The notes below the pieces were generated by a model. That model had not been told where the DNA came from, did not search any database, and worked only from the letters and a program-made list of their open reading frames with translations. DNA of 64,000 nucleotides from contig NZ_RZMX01000059.1 in assembly GCF_003992665.1 (NCBI RefSeq), positions 186,001 through 250,000 of the forward strand. The letters run 5' to 3'. Within the stretch, counting starts at the first letter, position 1. Every line of letters begins with the position of its first letter. This document shows positions 42,860 to 49,999 of this stretch, one piece after another. Source of the DNA: Pelagibacterium montanilacus (GTDB taxonomy: Bacteria > Pseudomonadota > Alphaproteobacteria > Rhizobiales > Devosiaceae). The translations under genes were made by a program, and so were the position numbers.

Positions 42860-43044
42860 CCTGCGACAGATCGGTGCAACGATATGCGACCAAGAGGCGC
42901 TGATCGGCGTTGATAGGGCGTGATCGTTCATTCAAACGCACGCTGATCTGCGCGTCGGCAGGTCCCTGGCGGGTCCAAAAAAGGCGAAAAAACCTTGGTG
43001 AGCCGTGGCATGGACATCGAAGTGTCGCGCCGATCCATCACACT

Positions 43045-43135
43045 GGAGCTCCCGTTCTGAGCCAATCAGAAAAAGAGCTTTAAGGCGGAACCGGAAAAGT
43101 GTTTCCACTTTTCCCAACGGCGCTCAAGGCCCCTT
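43045..43135 (+). repeat. Dispersed repeat copy after dnaE2
   Basis: GAGCTCCCGTTCTGAGCCAA..., GGAACCGGAAAAGTG and TTTCCACTTTTCC match the ordered blocks of the full copies. It lies in the 309-base gap between dnaE2 and the next small gene; the rest of that gap (42860-43044) shows nothing recognisable. Confidence 0.7.
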
Positions 43136-43168
43136 TAGGGGCTCGACAGATCTGGCAGGGAGGCCATC

Positions 43169-43384
43169 ATGTCGGAATTCGAATACAAGGGTTATCGCAT
43201 CCGCACGGTCTACGAGGACAAGTGGCGTATCCGCATCTGGCCGCCTGTGACGCCACGCACCCTGGTGGATCAGGTCGTGGCCAGCCGGTCCGAGGGCGCA
43301 GAAGCCTGCCGCATGCGGGCCTGCGCACTCGTCGACAGGATCGACAGGGCACCGGGAGCGGGAGCCTCAGGCGCGCGACACTGA
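43169..43384 (+). CDS. Small hypothetical protein (71 residues)
   Basis: Start MSEFEYKGYRIRTVYEDKWRI after a GGGAGG, 5 nt upstream of the ATG. The protein is basic and mixed alpha/beta with several aromatic residues; the beginning, an F-E-Y-K-G-Y-x-I pattern, is common in small uncharacterised alphaproteobacterial proteins. There is no signal peptide or membrane span. It converges with the padR gene with an 18-nt overlap. Confidence 0.55.
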   Translation: MSEFEYKGYRIRTVYEDKWRIRIWPPVTPRTLVDQVVASRSEGAEACRMRACALVDRIDRAPGAGASGARH

Positions 43385-43978
43385 GGCCCCGGGCACACCG
43401 AAGGCGTCGGACGTCTCGTCCGCAAAGACGTACGCCCCGCCTTCAATGCGCGCGTAAAGGTCCGACACCCATTCATAAGCACAGCTCGAATGGTGCATCC
43501 AGTAGCTGAGCAGCGCCTCCACATGGGGCGGGAGGGCCTTTTCGCCCGCCCAGCGGGCGTTGCCGGTGGCGCTGACGACATTGGTCCGATAGTCCGACAG
43601 CACCGCAAGCCGGCGGCTCAGATAGACCAACACCGTCTGGCGCGGGAGGGCGGACATCATGATCAGGCCCGAGCAGAACATGTCGGGGCGCGGATCGGGC
43701 CGGGTCAGCGCAACTTCCATCAGGCGCTGAAATTCTTCCTCGCCGTCGGGCGTGAGCGCATAGTCCGTCCGTGCGGCCCCCTCTTCTGAGGCTTCCACTT
43801 CGATCGCGTCAAACAGCCCCTCGCGGGTCAATTGGCGCAGGGCGTGATAGATCGAACCGGTCTTTGTATTGGCCCATTGATCAGCCTTCCAGGCGAGCAG
43901 ATCCTGCCCGATCATATAGCCGTGGGCGCGCCCGTGAGCGCGAACGAACGCGAGTACGAGTAGCCGGGTTGCCGACAT
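43367..43978 (-). CDS. PadR-family transcriptional regulator
   Basis: 203 residues from the ATG at 43978, with AGGAGGAG upstream on the minus strand; the longer frame to 44098 lacks conserved sequence. The winged helix-turn-helix has the PadR pattern: LLVLAFVRAHGRAHGYMIGQDL, then TKTGSIYHALRQLTREGLF, then DYALTPDGEEEFQRLM. A C-terminal helical dimerisation region follows (PPHVEALLSYWMHHSSCAYEWV). PadR proteins often repress a divergent or adjacent exporter or detoxification gene in response to phenolics or drugs; the target here is not evident. Confidence 0.82.
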   Translation of the reverse strand: MSATRLLVLAFVRAHGRAHGYMIGQDLLAWKADQWANTKTGSIYHALRQLTREGLFDAIEVEASEEGAARTDYALTPDGEEEFQRLMEVALTRPDPRPDMFCSGLIMMSALPRQTVLVYLSRRLAVLSDYRTNVVSATGNARWAGEKALPPHVEALLSYWMHHSSCAYEWVSDLYARIEGGAYVFADETSDAFGVPGASVSRA

Positions 43979-44146
43979 CGACCGTATCTCCTCCTGTCCC
44001 TGCGGGCGAAATCCCCGCCCGGGAACGTAATGGCACTGGCAGCGGATCAGCGGTGAACGCCTGCTGAACGCCAACCTCAGAAGCAGTTCAAGACGCAAGA
44101 GCTACCACTGAAGCCTCGACATTTACAGAGGACCGGGGGTCTGACA

Positions 44147-44476
44147 ATGAGCATTGTGTCCAAACTCACATTTCCTGCACTCATGGGCGGATTGATCGCA
44201 GTGGCCGCTTCGGGCATTTTCGCACCGCCCGCCCATGCCCAGGGCTATGACGTGGCTACCCTGGCGCAGGTCAGCGACGTGGCCCATTGGGATCAGCTCA
44301 ACGTGCGCCGCTGGCCGGCCGCCTATTCCCAGCAGGTCGGGGTCCTGGGCCCACAGGCCTGGGTGTGGGTCGAGCGCTGCATCGAAAGCCAGAGCGGATC
44401 GGACTGGTGCCTGGTCAGGCGCGAGACCACCGAGGGCTGGGTCAATTCGCGCTACCTCACCCCCGGCTGGCCCTGA
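44147..44476 (+). CDS. Secreted SH3-like domain protein
   Basis: 109 residues. A signal peptide (about residues 1-31, ending PPAHAQ) precedes a small bacterial SH3-like fold: QLNVRRWPAAYSQQVGVLGPQAWVWV, then WCLVRRETTEGWVNSRYL, the typical ending of SH3_3 domains. These periplasmic modules bind peptidoglycan or mediate protein contacts. A Cys pair (in VERCIES and DWCLVR) is in reach of a disulfide. It is followed after 93 nt by the asparaginase gene in the same orientation. Confidence 0.8.
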   Translation: MSIVSKLTFPALMGGLIAVAASGIFAPPAHAQGYDVATLAQVSDVAHWDQLNVRRWPAAYSQQVGVLGPQAWVWVERCIESQSGSDWCLVRRETTEGWVNSRYLTPGWP

Positions 44477-44569
44477 TCGCGGAGGCCCGGGCCGGGCGGC
44501 GTTGACATCGGCGGGTTCACGGGCTCCAACGGAGGTTGACCCGAGAACCCGACACGAGCACCCCACCCG

Positions 44570-45586
44570 ATGCCGACCAATCCCGAACTCGCCCGCTTCG
44601 TGCGTGGCCCGCTGACCGAAAACCGCCACACCGGCGCGATCTGCGTATGCGGACCGGATGGGGACATCCTCGCTGCGGTGGGCGATGCGGGGCGGGCCGT
44701 GTTCCCGCGTTCGGCGATCAAGACCATGCAGGCGCTGGCGATGTTTTCCTCCGGCGCCGCAGAGATGTTCGGGATCGAGGGTGAAGCGCTCGCCATCGCC
44801 TGCGCCTCCCATAACGGAGAGAAGGCCCACACAGACCTCGTGGCGCGCATTCTCGCCAGACTCGATCTGGATGCCGATGCTCTGGAATGCGGGGCCCATC
44901 CGCCGCTCGATTCGGCGACACGGCGCGATATGCTGGCGCGCGGGGAAAAGCCGAGCGCGCTGCACAACGCCTGTTCGGGCAAGCATGCGGGCATGCTGGC
45001 GGTGGCGCGGGCGCTGGGCGCCGACCCCCAGGGGTATGTGCGCCCCGACCATCCAGTACAAAAAGAAGTCCGGGCGCGGATCGAGGCGGTGATCGGGCAG
45101 GAACTGGCGCCGGGCCAGTGCGGCACCGATGGCTGTTCGATCCCCACCTGCGCCGCGCCGCTCTCGGCCTTTGCCGGCGGCATGGCGCGGATGGCGAGCG
45201 GGAAGGGACTCGATGACGCGACGGGCGCGGCGGCGCGCACAATCCTCGACGCGGTGACTGCCCATCCCTTCTTTGTCGGGGGCTCGCGTTCGTTCGACAC
45301 TGAACTGATGGGGGCGTTCGCGGGTCGGCTGTCGATCAAATACGGCGCGGACGGGGTGTTCTGCGGCGCGCTGCGCGACAGGGGGCTGGGCTTTGCGCTC
45401 AAATGCGACGATGGCAGCGTGCCCGCCGCCACCGCGATGGTGGCCAATCTGCTCCTCGGCATCGCAGCGCCCGACGGCGAGGCGAAAGCCATTCTCGAGC
45501 GCAATGCGCGCAAGGTGGTGCGCAACTGGACGGGCTTGGAGGTGGGCGTGCTCGAGGCCGACGCCGCCGCGCGGATCAGGGTTTAG
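44570..45586 (+). CDS. Rhizobium-type L-asparaginase II (ReAV family)
   Basis: 338 residues. It belongs to the asparaginase class related to serine beta-lactamase-like folds, not to the classical enzyme at 20303. The proposed catalytic Ser-Lys pair is S48 and K51 in RSAIKTMQA, with a further Ser, S80, in ACASHNGEK; residues at the zinc-binding site described for Rhizobium etli ReAV are present as C135, K138 (NACSGKHAG) and C189. K257 in SIKYGADG may be the remaining catalytic Lys. It should hydrolyse L-asparagine to aspartate and ammonia in the cytoplasm. The TAG stop codon begins a dispersed repeat element. Confidence 0.88.
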   Translation: MPTNPELARFVRGPLTENRHTGAICVCGPDGDILAAVGDAGRAVFPRSAIKTMQALAMFSSGAAEMFGIEGEALAIACASHNGEKAHTDLVARILARLDLDADALECGAHPPLDSATRRDMLARGEKPSALHNACSGKHAGMLAVARALGADPQGYVRPDHPVQKEVRARIEAVIGQELAPGQCGTDGCSIPTCAAPLSAFAGGMARMASGKGLDDATGAAARTILDAVTAHPFFVGGSRSFDTELMGAFAGRLSIKYGADGVFCGALRDRGLGFALKCDDGSVPAATAMVANLLLGIAAPDGEAKAILERNARKVVRNWTGLEVGVLEADAAARIRV

Positions 45587-45686
45587 AGCATATCCTGTTC
45601 TGACTGAATCAGAACAGGAGCTCTAAGTCTTTAATGTGTCGCGTTTCCGAACCGGAAAAGTGGAAACACTTTTCCTGGAAACGCTC
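45584..45686. repeat. Dispersed TAGAGC repeat, full copy after the asparaginase gene
   Basis: 103 bp starting with TAGAGC (which includes the asparaginase stop codon) and containing CCTGTTCTGACTGAATCAG, TTTCCGAACCGGAAAAGTG and AAACACTTTTCC, ending in ACGCTC. It is nearly identical to the copy at 23741. Confidence 0.85.
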
Positions 45687-45770
45687 CGGGGAGCACGCGG
45701 GCAGGCTTGCTCCGTGGCGATGCGGGCGATCAGGCTGACCGCAGCGCGCGTTTGAGGGGGCTGCAAGACC

Positions 45771-45820
45771 CCTCATCCGACCGCTTCGCGGCCACCTTCT
45801 CCCGCAAGGGGAGAAGGGGA
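45771..45820. repeat. Second repeat family: CCCTCATCCG...CCTTCTCCC...GGGGAGAAGGG
   Basis: CCCCTCATCCGACCGCTTCG, then CGGCCACCTTCTCCCGC, then AAGGGGAGAAGGGG. This motif is familiar as a common intergenic repeat in Rhizobiales genomes. It contains the hairpin CTTCTCCC / GGGGAGAAG. With the full TAGAGC copy it fills the 417-base gap from 45587 to 46003, whose remaining right part (45822-46003) shows nothing recognisable. Confidence 0.65.
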
Positions 45821-46003
45821 GCTGGGGCGGCTGAATTGGAGGTGCCTTCATGCGCGATTTCCTGAGGTCGAGCTGTCAGCGGTAAACGCTGCCCAGGCAG
45901 ACATCCTCGACGGCTCCAATCACTCCCCCGGAGCGACGGGTAGATTTGTCGCCGCCTCCCAAACCCTCGACGGAGATGGGGCGGCCCGCGTCAGCGCTGC
46001 CGT

Positions 46004-46291
46004 TCAGTCGAAGCAGGTCTGGTGGGTGGCCGAGGTCTGGTAGCAGCGGCGGGGGGCCTGGGTCCGGACCGACGGCAGGGGTGCCGGGGCGCTGCTGGTC
46101 GTTGTGCTCCCCACCGCGCTGCCGCCGCTACCCGTGCCGCCACCCCAGAAATCGTCCCACGCTGCCTGGTTGCGGGCGACTTCGGCGTGGCGTCTGGCCA
46201 TTTCTTCAGGGTCGTTGATGACGCTGTTGGCGCAGCCGGTAACCAGGAGCGTTGCGCCAGCCAAAAGCGTAGCGATCAGGGTTCGCGTCAT
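46004..46291 (-). CDS. Small lipoprotein
   Basis: 95 residues from the ATG at 46291 with a signal peptide and lipobox (TLLVTGC), so Cys near residue 19 should be lipidated. Then comes an Asn/Glu/Arg-rich helix (DPEEMARRHAEVARNQAAW), a Gly- and Ser/Thr-rich linker, and a final CYQTSATHQTCFD with two Cys. I recognise no family. The longer open frame to 46768 lies antisense to nothing but has no start signals and is rejected. Location: periplasmic face of a membrane. Confidence 0.7.
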   Translation of the reverse strand: MTRTLIATLLAGATLLVTGCANSVINDPEEMARRHAEVARNQAAWDDFWGGGTGSGGSAVGSTTTSSAPAPLPSVRTQAPRRCYQTSATHQTCFD

Positions 46292-46346
46292 GGCACTCTC
46301 CAAATCTGGAAACAGAGCCATGGTGCCAGACGATCGCAGCCGTTGC

Positions 46347-46366
46347 CTCCCCCGATTCCGGGGGGA
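46347..46366. repeat. Short CCCCC/GGGGG hairpin
   Basis: CTCCCCCGATTCCGGGGGGA lies between the Tat-exported protein gene and the lipoprotein gene. It may end transcription of the former. Confidence 0.35.
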
Positions 46367-46374
46367 TAGGCGGG

Positions 46375-47706
46375 TTACGGCTGGAGGATCGTGTTGTCCG
46401 AGACGGTGAGGGCGGGATGGCGCGCGGGGTCGGCGGTGAGGTCGGGGGTCTCGATGTCCCACCAGGCGGTGCCAGCGATGGCGTGGCGGCGGGCGCCCGA
46501 GATGGTGTTGCCGATCACGGTCGCGCTGCCCGCGTCTGGGGCGACCGAGACGGTGATGGCGATTTCGGTGTCGCGGATGAGATTGCCGGTGATCGAAACG
46601 TCGCGCAGATAGGGGCCCCAGCCGGCGCTGATGCCGACGCCGGCGACGGTGTCGACGAGATTGTCGGCGATGAGCGCATCGGCTTCCGCGGCGATGCCAT
46701 AGGGGGTTTCGAGGTCGGGGTTGGTCTGGGAGGGGCCCGCGAGGTTGCGCACGATGTTGCCCGAGCACACCGCCAGCCGTCCGCCCTCGCTGAAATTGGT
46801 CATCGAGATGCCGGCAGCGGCGCCATCGACGATGTTGTCCGAGATGATCGAGCCCGAGAACTCGAACTCCGAAAAGATCGCCACCTCGCCCGATGAGAGG
46901 CAGAGATTGCCGCGCACCTGGGTGTTGGCGGTGGCGTTGAGGCGCACCGCGGAAAAGGCGCAGTCGGCGATGTGGTTGTCGGCAACGATCACTTCGTCGG
47001 CGCGGAAGATGTTGATCCCGTTCCCGTTCTGCCCGTTCCCGCCACCGGTCCAGCCGATCCGGGCGATCCGGTTGCCGGTGATGAGCGTGCCGTCGGGCCC
47101 GGGTTCCCCGCGCCAGATGCGGATGCCGCCATTGTCGCAGTCCGCGATCGTGTTGCCCGAAAAGCGCAGCCCGGCCGCGTCATAGCTGAAAAGGCCGGTG
47201 AGCGCGCTGGTGGTGATCGAGCAGTCCCGGACGTCCCCGGCGCAGCGGTGGAGCGCGATGCCGTTAAGGCCGGTGGCGCGCACGGTGCAGTCGGCGATGG
47301 TGAGAGAAGGGCAATCCTCGATATGGATGAGCCCGCCATGCCAGAGATCGGCGTCCGAGCCATTGCCGTCCAGGGTCAGCCCGGCGAGCGTGATATGGGA
47401 TGCGCCGCGGGACGCGAGCAGAGGGCCCGAGCCGAGCTGGGCCAGAACGCTGGCCCCGGGGACCCCCTCGAGCGAGACGCCCGAGGGCAGATCGAGCGTC
47501 CTGACCATGACGCGGCCTGCGGGCAGGACAAGCCGGCCCCCGTCTGGCGCGAGGCCATCAAGGGCGGCCTGGAGGATGTCGGTCTGGTCGATTTCGGCGC
47601 CGGGCACCAGCCCCAGATCCTGGGCGCGCAGGGGCACGGGGCCGACGAGTGCGGCGAGCCCGAGCGCGGGGAGCGCGGTGGTGAAGCGGCGGCGTGTGAG
47701 GGCCAT
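46375..47706 (-). CDS. Tat-exported right-handed beta-helix repeat protein (TIGR03808-like)
   Basis: 443 residues from the ATG at 47706. The N-terminus MALTRRRFTTALPALGLAAL is a twin-arginine signal peptide. The body is a series of short parallel-beta repeats with the N-x-I-x-x-x pattern (for example GLNGIALHRCAGDVRDCSI, NGINIFRADEVIVADNHI, GISMTNFSEGGRL, AITVSVAPDAGSATVIGNTI), typical of pectate-lyase-like beta helices. The longer frame to 47988 begins in a repeat element and is rejected. This matches the alphaproteobacterial TIGR03808 family (twin-arg-translocated uncharacterised repeat protein). Its function, perhaps carbohydrate binding or lysis, is not known. Confidence 0.83.
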   Translation of the reverse strand: MALTRRRFTTALPALGLAALVGPVPLRAQDLGLVPGAEIDQTDILQAALDGLAPDGGRLVLPAGRVMVRTLDLPSGVSLEGVPGASVLAQLGSGPLLASRGASHITLAGLTLDGNGSDADLWHGGLIHIEDCPSLTIADCTVRATGLNGIALHRCAGDVRDCSITTSALTGLFSYDAAGLRFSGNTIADCDNGGIRIWRGEPGPDGTLITGNRIARIGWTGGGNGQNGNGINIFRADEVIVADNHIADCAFSAVRLNATANTQVRGNLCLSSGEVAIFSEFEFSGSIISDNIVDGAAAGISMTNFSEGGRLAVCSGNIVRNLAGPSQTNPDLETPYGIAAEADALIADNLVDTVAGVGISAGWGPYLRDVSITGNLIRDTEIAITVSVAPDAGSATVIGNTISGARRHAIAGTAWWDIETPDLTADPARHPALTVSDNTILQP

Positions 47707-47735
47707 GGCAGTCTCGTCCAATGCCTGAAGAGTGC

Positions 47736-47794
47736 TTGATCTGTCGCGATTCCGAACCGGAACAGTGTTCCCCTTTTCTTCGAAACACTTTAGC
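47736..47794. repeat. Dispersed TAGAGC repeat, right half only
   Basis: TGATCTGTCGCGATTCCGAA, then CCGGAACAGTG and CGAAACACTTTAGC align with the second half of the full copies. It lies upstream of the Tat-exported protein gene. Confidence 0.65.
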
Positions 47795-47882
47795 GGCACG
47801 GGGGGCGGGACCAAGCCAAACCCGCGATCGTGGTAAATCGCCGTCCCGGCTCTTGTCGCGCGCAAGGCCCAGAAGTTATAGC

Positions 47883-47953
47883 TAGGGCAAGGCCCTGTTC
47901 CGATCGGATCGGAATGGGAGAAGCAGGTTTTTGATTTGTCGCGCATCCGAACC
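47883..47953. repeat. Dispersed TAGAGC repeat, degenerate left part
   Basis: TAGGGCAAGGCCCTGTTCCG, then TTTTTGATTTGTCGCGCATCC and CCGAACC follow the block order of the family. Together with the copy at 47736 it occupies most of the 329-base gap before the LOG-like gene. Confidence 0.55.
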
Positions 47954-48035
47954 CCGAGCCCATGAAACGGACCCCCTGATCGATGCACGCACCGACCCGA
48001 GGCGCGACCGCTCCATATCCCGGCAGTCAGAGCTG

Positions 48036-48572
48036 ATGGCCAGTCTGAGGACCGTCGCCGTCTTTGCCGACAACGGCACCACCGCCCATGCCGCCCTTTA
48101 CGGCGAGGTGGGCGAGTGGCTCGCCCGGCGCGGGGCGCTGATCGTGGTCGTGACCGACAAGGGCTCGGCCCCCGCCCATCTGGTGGCCGGCGCGCTGCGG
48201 GCCGGGGGCGAGGTGCTGATGATCGGCCGCGAGGACGACGCGATCAAGGCGCCGCTCGAGGGCGCGCGGATCGAACGGGTGCAGACCCGCGCCGAGGCGC
48301 TCGCCATGGCCGCGCGGGACGCCCAGGCGCTGATCGGGCTGCCCGGACGGCTCGATTCGGCGGCCGATCTGCACGCGGCCTGGATTTCGGCCGGCGGCGC
48401 GGCGAGCGGCAAGCCGGTGGGGCTTTTGAACCGCAAGCGCGCCTTCGAGGTGGTGCGCGGGTTCATCGGCGACGTGGCCTCGGTGGGGCTGGGCAGGGGC
48501 ACCGACGATCTGGTGCAGTTTTCCGATACGATCGAAGATCTCTGGACGCGGCTGTCCCGGCTCAAGGGGTAG
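48036..48572 (+). CDS. Rossmann-like protein of the LOG / SLOG superfamily (low certainty)
   Basis: 178 residues from the ATG at 48036. The fold begins TVAVFADNGTTAHAALYGEVGEWLARRGA (in two parts) and continues VVVTDKGSAPAHLVAGAL and LIGLPGRLDSAADLHAAW, which resembles the beta-alpha unit and the PGGxGTxxE segment of LOG/YgdH-type proteins. The key Gly-Gly and Glu of that motif are altered, so cytokinin-riboside-type phosphoribohydrolase activity is doubtful. Ribosome-binding signals are weak. It is convergent with the receiver-domain gene. Confidence 0.5.
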   Translation: MASLRTVAVFADNGTTAHAALYGEVGEWLARRGALIVVVTDKGSAPAHLVAGALRAGGEVLMIGREDDAIKAPLEGARIERVQTRAEALAMAARDAQALIGLPGRLDSAADLHAAWISAGGAASGKPVGLLNRKRAFEVVRGFIGDVASVGLGRGTDDLVQFSDTIEDLWTRLSRLKG

Positions 48573-48588
48573 GCGCTCGTGGCCAGCC

Positions 48589-49119
48589 TCAGTGAGCGGG
48601 GCATTCGTCCCGGATGGCGCGGGCGCGAAGGGCCTTGTGGGCGAGCAGCGAGACGACGTTGTCGTCCTCGGCCAGGGTCGGGCGCGGGCGGTGGACCGGC
48701 GCGGGGCGCGGTTCGGCGGGAGCCTGGCGTCTGGCGGCGATCCGGGCGGTGACCCGTTCGGCGAGATAGCGCGGGCTCATGGGCTTGGCGACGACCTCGT
48801 TGATGCCCACCATGGCGCAGCGCTCGCGCATTTTTGCCTCAACGGTCCGGCTCATGGCGATGACTTCGACCGCGCGCGAGACGATCAGCTCGTCGGTGCG
48901 GATGCGGGCCACGAGGTCCGCGGCGTTGTCATTGGGGCCCAGATCATAGTCGCAGACCACCAGCGCGACCGGCGAGATGCGCATATAGGCGGCCATGGCT
49001 TCGGGGTTGGTGAACTCGCGCACCCGCCAGTCGGCGCTGTCGCGCAGGGTGGCCCCAAGGATCGAGGACAGGGCCCTGCTGGTGGACAGCACTGCAACGA
49101 TGGGCAGGGGCAGGGACAA
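48589..49119 (-). CDS. Receiver-domain response regulator without a recognised output domain
   Basis: 176 residues from a TTG at 49119, with GGAG 8 nt upstream on the minus strand; other starts are possible. A receiver domain covers about residues 5-120: PIVAVLSTSRALSSIL, the likely phospho-acceptor in VVCDYDLGPNDNAADLV, VIAMSRTVEAKMRE and VGINEVVAKPMSP. The two acidic residues normally near the N-terminus of receivers are absent (STSR), so phosphorylation may be weak. The C-terminal 50 residues are basic and Pro/Arg-rich with no HTH. A perfect CtrA-type box lies 27 nt upstream of the start, so it may belong to the cell-cycle circuit. Confidence 0.72.
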   Translation of the reverse strand: MSLPLPIVAVLSTSRALSSILGATLRDSADWRVREFTNPEAMAAYMRISPVALVVCDYDLGPNDNAADLVARIRTDELIVSRAVEVIAMSRTVEAKMRERCAMVGINEVVAKPMSPRYLAERVTARIAARRQAPAEPRPAPVHRPRPTLAEDDNVVSLLAHKALRARAIRDECPAH

Positions 49120-49145
49120 GGTTGACGCTCCGATAAGCCGAATGC

Positions 49146-49160
49146 TTAACGCGCTCTTAA
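49146..49160 (-). promoter_or_regulatory. CtrA-type box upstream of the receiver-domain gene
   Basis: TTAA-CGCGCTC-TTAA is a perfect TTAA-N7-TTAA. In a genome of high GC content such a sequence is unlikely by chance at this position. Confidence 0.55.
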
Positions 49161-49218
49161 CACGGCGATCCGGAGAGTCGGAAGGGCCGGGCGCTTTTTT
49201 TGCGTCGCGCCGACCACA

Positions 49219-49249
49219 GAAAACGCCCCGCCTCTTGCGAGACGGGGCG
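49219..49249 (-). terminator. Rho-independent terminator of the superoxide dismutase gene
   Basis: On the minus strand CGCCCCGTCTC-GCAA-GAGGCGGGGCG (11-bp stem with one G-T pair) is followed by TTTTCT. It lies 39 nt past the stop codon. Confidence 0.85.
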
Positions 49250-49287
49250 CATCGATACCTCCCCTCGAAAGGGGCGAGCACATTCGA

Positions 49288-49887
49288 TCAGGAGGCCGCT
49301 TCGTGAAGCTCGGCGACATAGTCCCAGTTCACGAGGTTGTCGAACCATGCCTCGAGATATTTCGGCCGCGCGTTGCGGTAGTCGATGTAATAGGAGTGCT
49401 CCCACACGTCGACGCCGAGCAGCGGGGTGCCGCCATGGACCAGCGGGTTCTCGCCATTGGGCGTCTTGGTGACTTCGAGCTTGCCATCCTTGAAGGTCAG
49501 CCATGCCCAGCCCGAACCGAACTGGCCGGCGCCGGCGGCAAGGAAGTCCTCACGGAACTTGTCGAACCCGCCAAGATCGGAATCGATCGCGGCCTGCAGC
49601 TTGCCGGGCAGCGAGCGCCCGCCGCCATTCGGCTTCATCCACTTCCAGAAATGGATGTGGTTGTAGTGCTGGCCGGCGTTGTTGAAGAGACCCTGGTTCT
49701 TGCCATGGCTCTGCTTGACGATCTCCTCGAGCGACTTGCCTTCCAGGCCCGAACCTTCGAGCAGTTTCGAGCCATTGGTCACGTAAGCCTGGTGGTGCTT
49801 GTCGTGGTGAAACTCGAGGGTTTCGGCCGACATGTACGGTCCCAGCGCGTCATAGGCATAGGGAAGGTCGGGAAGAGTAAAGCTCAT
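49288..49887 (-). CDS. sodB: Fe/Mn-type superoxide dismutase
   Basis: 199 residues from the ATG at 49887, preceded by AAGGAGG. Metal ligands are in the expected places: His in LEFHHDKHHQAYV (about residue 27), His in NNAGQHYNHIHFW (about residue 76) and the Asp and His in VDVWEHSYYIDYRN (about residues 160-164). The NNAGQ segment and length fit the iron/cambialistic alphaproteobacterial SodB branch. It converts superoxide to hydrogen peroxide and oxygen in the cytoplasm. It has its own terminator and is separated from the following oligopeptidase gene by 112 nt. Confidence 0.93.
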   Translation of the reverse strand: MSFTLPDLPYAYDALGPYMSAETLEFHHDKHHQAYVTNGSKLLEGSGLEGKSLEEIVKQSHGKNQGLFNNAGQHYNHIHFWKWMKPNGGGRSLPGKLQAAIDSDLGGFDKFREDFLAAGAGQFGSGWAWLTFKDGKLEVTKTPNGENPLVHGGTPLLGVDVWEHSYYIDYRNARPKYLEAWFDNLVNWDYVAELHEAAS

Positions 49888-49999
49888 GAAAGGGCCTCCT
49901 TGATCGTTCAAATGAAAATTTTCAGAGGGAAGAAAGCCGGAAAGATCGGCTTTTTCCGAGATTTTGTACGGCCTTATATATTGGCCGGTGCGGCACGGT

